Positions 60,355-64,000 of a stretch of 64,000 nucleotides of DNA are shown in pieces. This stretch comes from Gorsachius magnificus (taxonomy: Eukaryota; Chordata; Aves; Pelecaniformes; Ardeidae). Numbering within the stretch: position 1 is the first letter of the stretch; each line of letters opens with the position of its first letter. Below the pieces are notes generated by a model. It had not been told where the DNA came from, ran no database searches, and saw only the letters and a list, made by a program, of their open reading frames with translations. The DNA is taken from contig CM067084.1 of the NCBI GenBank assembly GCA_034008185.1, positions 17,884,885-17,948,884 on the forward strand, given 5' to 3'. The position numbers and the translations under genes are program-made.

Positions 60355-60655
60355 ATGGCATGTGCCAGTGGCGTGGTGGCAGACAGACCACAGCCGAGCA
60401 GCGTGCCGTCCAGAAGAGAGCCAAGAGCTGCTGCTGCCGCTCCTGCCACCATGGTGGCTTTCAACAGCAACTTCGGCTATTGCACTTCCCCTCCCCAGCC
60501 TGGCCGGGGCCCCCAGAGCACACCACCAGAGCTCTGCGTATCAGTACTCGGCGAATCCTCCCTCGGTTAACGCCGGGTGTGTGAGCCACTTCCACATCCC
60601 TCGGATATCCGAGGGAAGATGAACAATCTAGGCTATTCCACACTCCACATTTCAA
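60355..60655 (+). pseudogene. GC-rich patch with Kozak ATG, possible broken exon or retrocopy
   Basis: An isolated GC-rich block of about 270 bp in AT-rich DNA. An ideal initiation context, GCCACCATGG, lies at 60445-60454. The frame from 60451 reads MVAFNSNFGYCTSPPQPGRG and stops after 39 codons at 60570. A second frame continues open past that point (HHQSSAYQYSANPPSVNAG), which looks like a frameshifted coding sequence. A CTG/CTGC repeat precedes the ATG, as in many 5' UTRs. I cannot name the parent gene. It may instead be a small functional first exon. Confidence 0.3.
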
Positions 60656-61986
60656 TAATTCTGAGGTAAAATCATTATGCTCAAGGTGGATTTTTTTTTT
60701 TCACGTACAGCTAATGTTGCACTATAATATTTTTTATTGTTCCTAATTAAGACTCTTGCTTTTTTTTAATTCTAATTTTTTAATTACTCTGTCAAATTCA
60801 CCACTAATGGGTTTCCTTTATCATAAAAAAGCGAGCTTTCTTCTTCATGTTTCCATTCCTTTGTTATGTTCTTATGAGCTTGCAAATCTGTAAGCACTTT
60901 TCTCCATTTGCAGGCCAATGTGGGGAGGTCAGGATGTTTATAAGGACCTGGAATTCAAAAAAAATTAATTTTGTATTTTAGTTTTGATTATTGCCACTTA
61001 AGCATAATGACAACATCCATCCAGTTAAAAATTTGGTTTCATTGGAAATTGCCTTTTTTTTTTCAGTGAACAACTGCTAATCAAAAATGTATGAGCAATG
61101 CTTTCATAAGTAAAAAAAATAGTAAAACAGTCTCATAAGTAAAATAAAATAAAAAATGGAGAGTGAACAACTTTCTGTTCTAACGTGGCCATCTGTCATT
61201 TATAAAGACATCACCCCATTAACCTGTCTAATCAACTCCATTCTTTTTTCAAAGTTGGTTAAGTAAGTTTATGAGGAGACATAGATGTTCTCTTGATTAA
61301 ATCTGTTGTAAAACAGCCTCCCTGGTGTTCTGCTTTGTGTGCATTTACACATATAAAGGTAATTACAAGTACATATCACTACTGTAAATTCCATGCTTGT
61401 CATATTACAGTACATGACATTTTCATTTCCTCCTGGTGAAAATGAAACCTGATATTTTCTGCTCAAGCAATAATGACCAATTAGAATTTGTTATTATTAA
61501 TGTTTGTCCTAAAGGGCTCCAAGCCATGAGGTGGTTTCCTCCTAGGCAGCTGAATTTATAACGTGGAAAAAAGGGGTTTGACATGTTGCTATACCACCTT
61601 CAACCATTCCCTCTCAAGCCTGGTTATTCCTTCAACAAACTGGGAGATCCCTATGGAAAACCCATAACATAGGGAAGAATATTACTGAGTTCAAGTTTAA
61701 AGTGGAGTGCTGAAATAACTGATTCTGCTCAGCAGAAATTTCTGAAGTCTGTCTCTGGCCTTTCCTTCCTGACATTTTGCTTTTATCGCAGGGACCAGGG
61801 CTTAGCTGTCTTGCAAGTGACCGTAGCTCTGCACAAGTCAGAGTCAGTTAAGTTGCATCAGTTCTGATGCAATGTGGTCAGCTGCCTTCATTGGGATTTC
61901 TTCAGTGCCTTCAGATTCTACCAGTAATGGGGAAACTACTGCAAACTTCCTTTGAAGAACTGCCCAAGGAAGGAATTCAGTGAATG

Positions 61987-62522
61987 GGATTCAGTACTAG
62001 AAGAATGCTGATAACACGCTGATGGTTTAGTTGTTGCTGAGCAGTGCTTACACCAGTCAAGGACCTTTTCAGCTTCCCCTGCTCTGCCAGGTGCACAAGA
62101 AGCTGGGAGGGGGCACAACCAGGACAGCTGACCCCAACTGGCCAAAGGGCTGTGCCAGACCATAGGATGTCATGCTCAGCATATGAAAGGGAGGGGGTGG
62201 TGGGAGAATTGGCATGGGGGCAGCGATCGCTGCTTGGGGACCGGCTGGGCATTGGCTGGTGGGTGGTGAGCAATTGCATTGTACATCACTTGCTTTGTGT
62301 AGTAGTATTAGTAGTAGTACTACTACTATTACTACTATTTTACTGTATTTTATTTCAATTATTAAACTGTTGTTATCTCAACCCATGAGTTTTCTCACTT
62401 TTACTCTTCCAATTCTCTCCCCCATCTGACTGGGGCGGGGGGAGGAGAGGGTCACAGGGGGAGTGAGCAAGGAGCAAGTGGCTGTGTGGTGCTTAGTTGC
62501 TGGCTGGGGTTAAACCACGACA
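61987..62522 (+). mobile_element. 5'-truncated ERV LTR (LTR E), with internal region following
   Basis: The LTR lacks its first 70-80 bases and similarity begins at GGATTCAGTACTAGAAGAAT. It ends GGTTAAACCACGACA at 62522. The middle follows the A/B type (GCGATCGCTGCTTGGGGACC, GGTGGTGAGCAATTGCATTG) but with a single copy of the block duplicated in A and B. A trinucleotide palindrome is at 62300-62337 and the polyadenylation signal ATTAAA is just after 62360. Unlike the solo copies, it continues directly into a primer binding site, so it is the 5' LTR of a longer element that runs to the right. Confidence 0.92.
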
Positions 62523-62530
62523 GTCCTTTT

Positions 62531-62548
62531 TGGTGCTCAGCGTGGGGC
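62531..62548 (+). other. Retroviral primer binding site, tRNA-Lys-like
   Basis: TGGTGCTCAGCGTGGGGC, 8 nt after the LTR end. It matches the lysine-tRNA (Lys1,2) primer binding site of betaretrovirus-like elements at 15 of 18 positions. All three mismatches are transitions, as expected for mutational decay. The comparison uses the tRNA 3' end from general knowledge. Confidence 0.7.
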
Positions 62549-62566
62549 ATGAAGGGTTTGAGATAA

Positions 62567-63166
62567 CAACAGATTAACCAGAGTGTATTGAGGAATTTAC
62601 ATCTGTTAACAGTTGCTGGTCACAATATCGAGTCATCTGTTCTCAATATTAGTTTATCTGCTCTGCACCATGCTCTTTTTTTTGCTGTACATATTAAAGA
62701 TTGGTGTTGGATTTTGCAGTTGCTGTGCTCTGCAGTGATTAGTGATGGATTTTTGCCTGGGAGATTCGTTATTAAAACACTGGCCTTGAGCTTAATCTGG
62801 TGCTTCGGTTTTGTACCGAAGCCATTACTGTACGTCAGGTACCACCTCATTAGCAATTACACCTCTTCCTCCGAGAGGTTTTTGATGGAGGAAATACAGA
62901 ATGGCACCTTTGTGACCTTCTTCTATGATGTTTCCTCCTTCATCACAATAACTTTTCAGTATCTTGAACATCCTTGGGTAGTTAAGATACTTCCATTGGT
63001 ATTTCTTGGGAATATTGTTTCAGTTTTGCCTAAGGTTAATAAGCAATTTAAGAATATCATTCAGAGACCTGCCCCAGGGCTGGATAGTTACAAGTGGCAG
63101 GGTAGGTGGGAGCATGGGCAAGTGCCTAGGACAGTATCCTCGAGGGTGCTGAGCAGGGCTGGATAG
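62567..63166 (+). pseudogene. ERV leader reading frame, hydrophobic, unassigned
   Basis: An open frame of 199 codons (stop TAA at 62564-62566, stop TAG at 63164-63166) lying 19 bp after the primer binding site, where gag would be expected. There is no ATG in the first half. The first in-frame ATG is near 62886, so it is either decayed at its start, joined by splicing, or not translated. The product would have about four or five hydrophobic stretches (including ALFFAVHI, WILQLLCSAVI, TLALSLIWCFGFV and ILPLVFLGNIVSVL) and one NYTSSS N-glycosylation-type site. No gag matrix/capsid pattern, zinc knuckle or protease motif is present. I do not recognise the family. It may be a membrane accessory protein of this ERV lineage or an env-like remnant after internal deletion. 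Confidence 0.5.
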
Positions 63167-63375
63167 GCTGGGGCCAGGCCCCAGCACATTGCAGTGACTT
63201 CTGTCTCTCTGGAGTTGCCAGGGTGACAGACTACTTTTTTCCAGATACTTTACCAGTTTTTTGGGATTCTGCACTTGTTCAGGGGTGAAGCTCCAAGGCA
63301 CTGGAGGTGCCTGCTGCTATACCTGGGAACCACAATAGGAAGGCATCTATAATACGCAGTCAAAGTCTAAGTAAG

Positions 63376-64000
63376 TAGCTGAAATGCTGAATATGCTTTA
63401 AATGCTTTACTAGTCACTTAGACAAATTCCAAATAGGTTATATTTGGTAAAATGCTAGTTTTATCCCTGACAATCTCAGCATTTGGATAAATTTTTAATT
63501 GCCTGATTCTTCTTTTAAAACATGTGCTCTCAAATGCTGAGATGAGTAGATTTACACATATGGAGAATTTTTTTTTAAAGACCCTTCAATGGCAATGGAA
63601 AGCACCTTTATTTTTAGAGGAGTACTGACCACTTGGTTTGAGACCCAGATCTCTTTACATTATATCTGAAATCTTCCCTCTAGAAACTTCCCTCTCTACA
63701 GGTAATGGGAGAGACAGGCAACACAAAAACCCACAGTGAAGAGGGGAGGAAAGACAATTCTGTATCGTATGTGGAGGGAGAGAGGGTTAAAAAAGAGCAA
63801 GCCATTGGAATTACATCGTGACACATCACATGATAGAAAGCAGATGACAACTTTTGGGGCGCTACATTTGGAAGATGGAAATGGATCTGCTCTACTCTCA
63901 CTGAAATCCCATGGTGGAGGCTGGTAACGAATCTGTTGAGGAGCACTGCAACTTGGGGAGCAGCCAGCACATCTCTTGGCAGATCTCAGAGCATTAGAAA
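63376..64000. other. Right edge, unassigned
   Basis: AT-rich sequence with short frames on both strands (63680-63970 minus, 63736-63927 plus) that show no recognised domain. It may be more ERV internal sequence or unique DNA. I cannot decide from the sequence alone. Confidence 0.5.

Larger units (their letters stand above)
56534..61986. other. Intergenic sequence with two small GC-rich patches
   Basis: Mostly AT-rich. Exceptions are a GC-richer patch at 57482-57763 holding a 93-codon ATG frame, an A25 run at 58739-58763, a purine-rich stretch at about 58440-58700, and a GC-rich patch at 60355-60620 holding a Kozak-type ATG. None matches a gene I recognise. Confidence 0.75.
62523..63375 (+). 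mobile_element. ERV leader / 5' internal region
   Basis: Internal retroviral sequence immediately after LTR E. It starts GTCCTTTT, then the primer binding site, then a purine-rich leader (GAAGGGTTTGAGATAACAAC). It carries the hydrophobic reading frame described separately. The right boundary is uncertain because no 3' LTR, gag zinc knuckle, protease or polymerase motif appears before the window ends. The element is either truncated nearby or continues beyond 64000. Confidence 0.7.

Noticed and set aside
53161..64000. RPS3A (the usual upstream neighbour in mammals) or MAB21L2 (nested in a distal LRBA intron)
   Set aside because: No frame or exon resembling either is visible; they probably lie outside the window.
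1..64000. CRISPR arrays, tRNA or rRNA genes
   Set aside because: No regularly spaced repeats or recognisable RNA gene sequences were seen; the window is vertebrate nuclear DNA.

Overview
This is a vertebrate nuclear sequence, almost certainly from a bird. The evidence is CR1 LINE 3' ends, several avian-type ERV LTRs, and four exons whose translation matches the N-terminus of LRBA (the LPS-responsive beige-like anchor protein, a BEACH-family protein). I cannot name the species. The abundance of one ERV LTR family (four solo copies plus one 5' LTR with adjoining internal sequence) would fit a neoavian bird, but that is inference.

The left 51.4 kb holds the 5' part of LRBA on the minus strand, so it reads right to left. 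The start codon is at 50792 and the first coding exon is 50577-50792. A 44.9 kb intron follows, then coding exons at 5491-5722, 5255-5355 and 2934-3029. The splice phases join perfectly and give 215 continuous residues. The rest of the gene (LamG-like, PH-BEACH and WD40 regions) lies beyond the left edge. A CpG island of about 2.3 kb (50.8-53.1 kb) surrounds the start and must hold the promoter. Within it are a 21-bp-arm GC palindrome, facing G16/C16 runs, a G19 run and a T26 run.

The giant first intron is mostly AT-rich sequence with no recognisable genes. It carries four solo LTRs of one family (22.6, 26.1, 29.8 and 41.4 kb), each with a 5-bp target-site duplication (three perfect, one with a mismatch). 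It also carries two CR1 fragments, one young with a 301-codon reverse-transcriptase C-terminal reading frame, and a probable old hAT relic. A different, longer LTR with about 48-bp internal tandem repeats lies in the intron at the far left. All five intronic LTRs are antisense to LRBA.

The right 11 kb lies upstream of LRBA and looks intergenic. It holds a split CR1 remnant (55.6-56.5 kb), two small GC-rich patches with unassigned reading frames (57.5 and 60.4 kb), and the start of a larger ERV. That ERV has a 5'-truncated LTR at 62.0-62.5 kb, a lysine-tRNA-like primer binding site, and a 199-codon hydrophobic reading frame where a leader/gag would be expected. This leader reading frame is the most unusual coding signal in the window. 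I saw no tRNA, rRNA or CRISPR.
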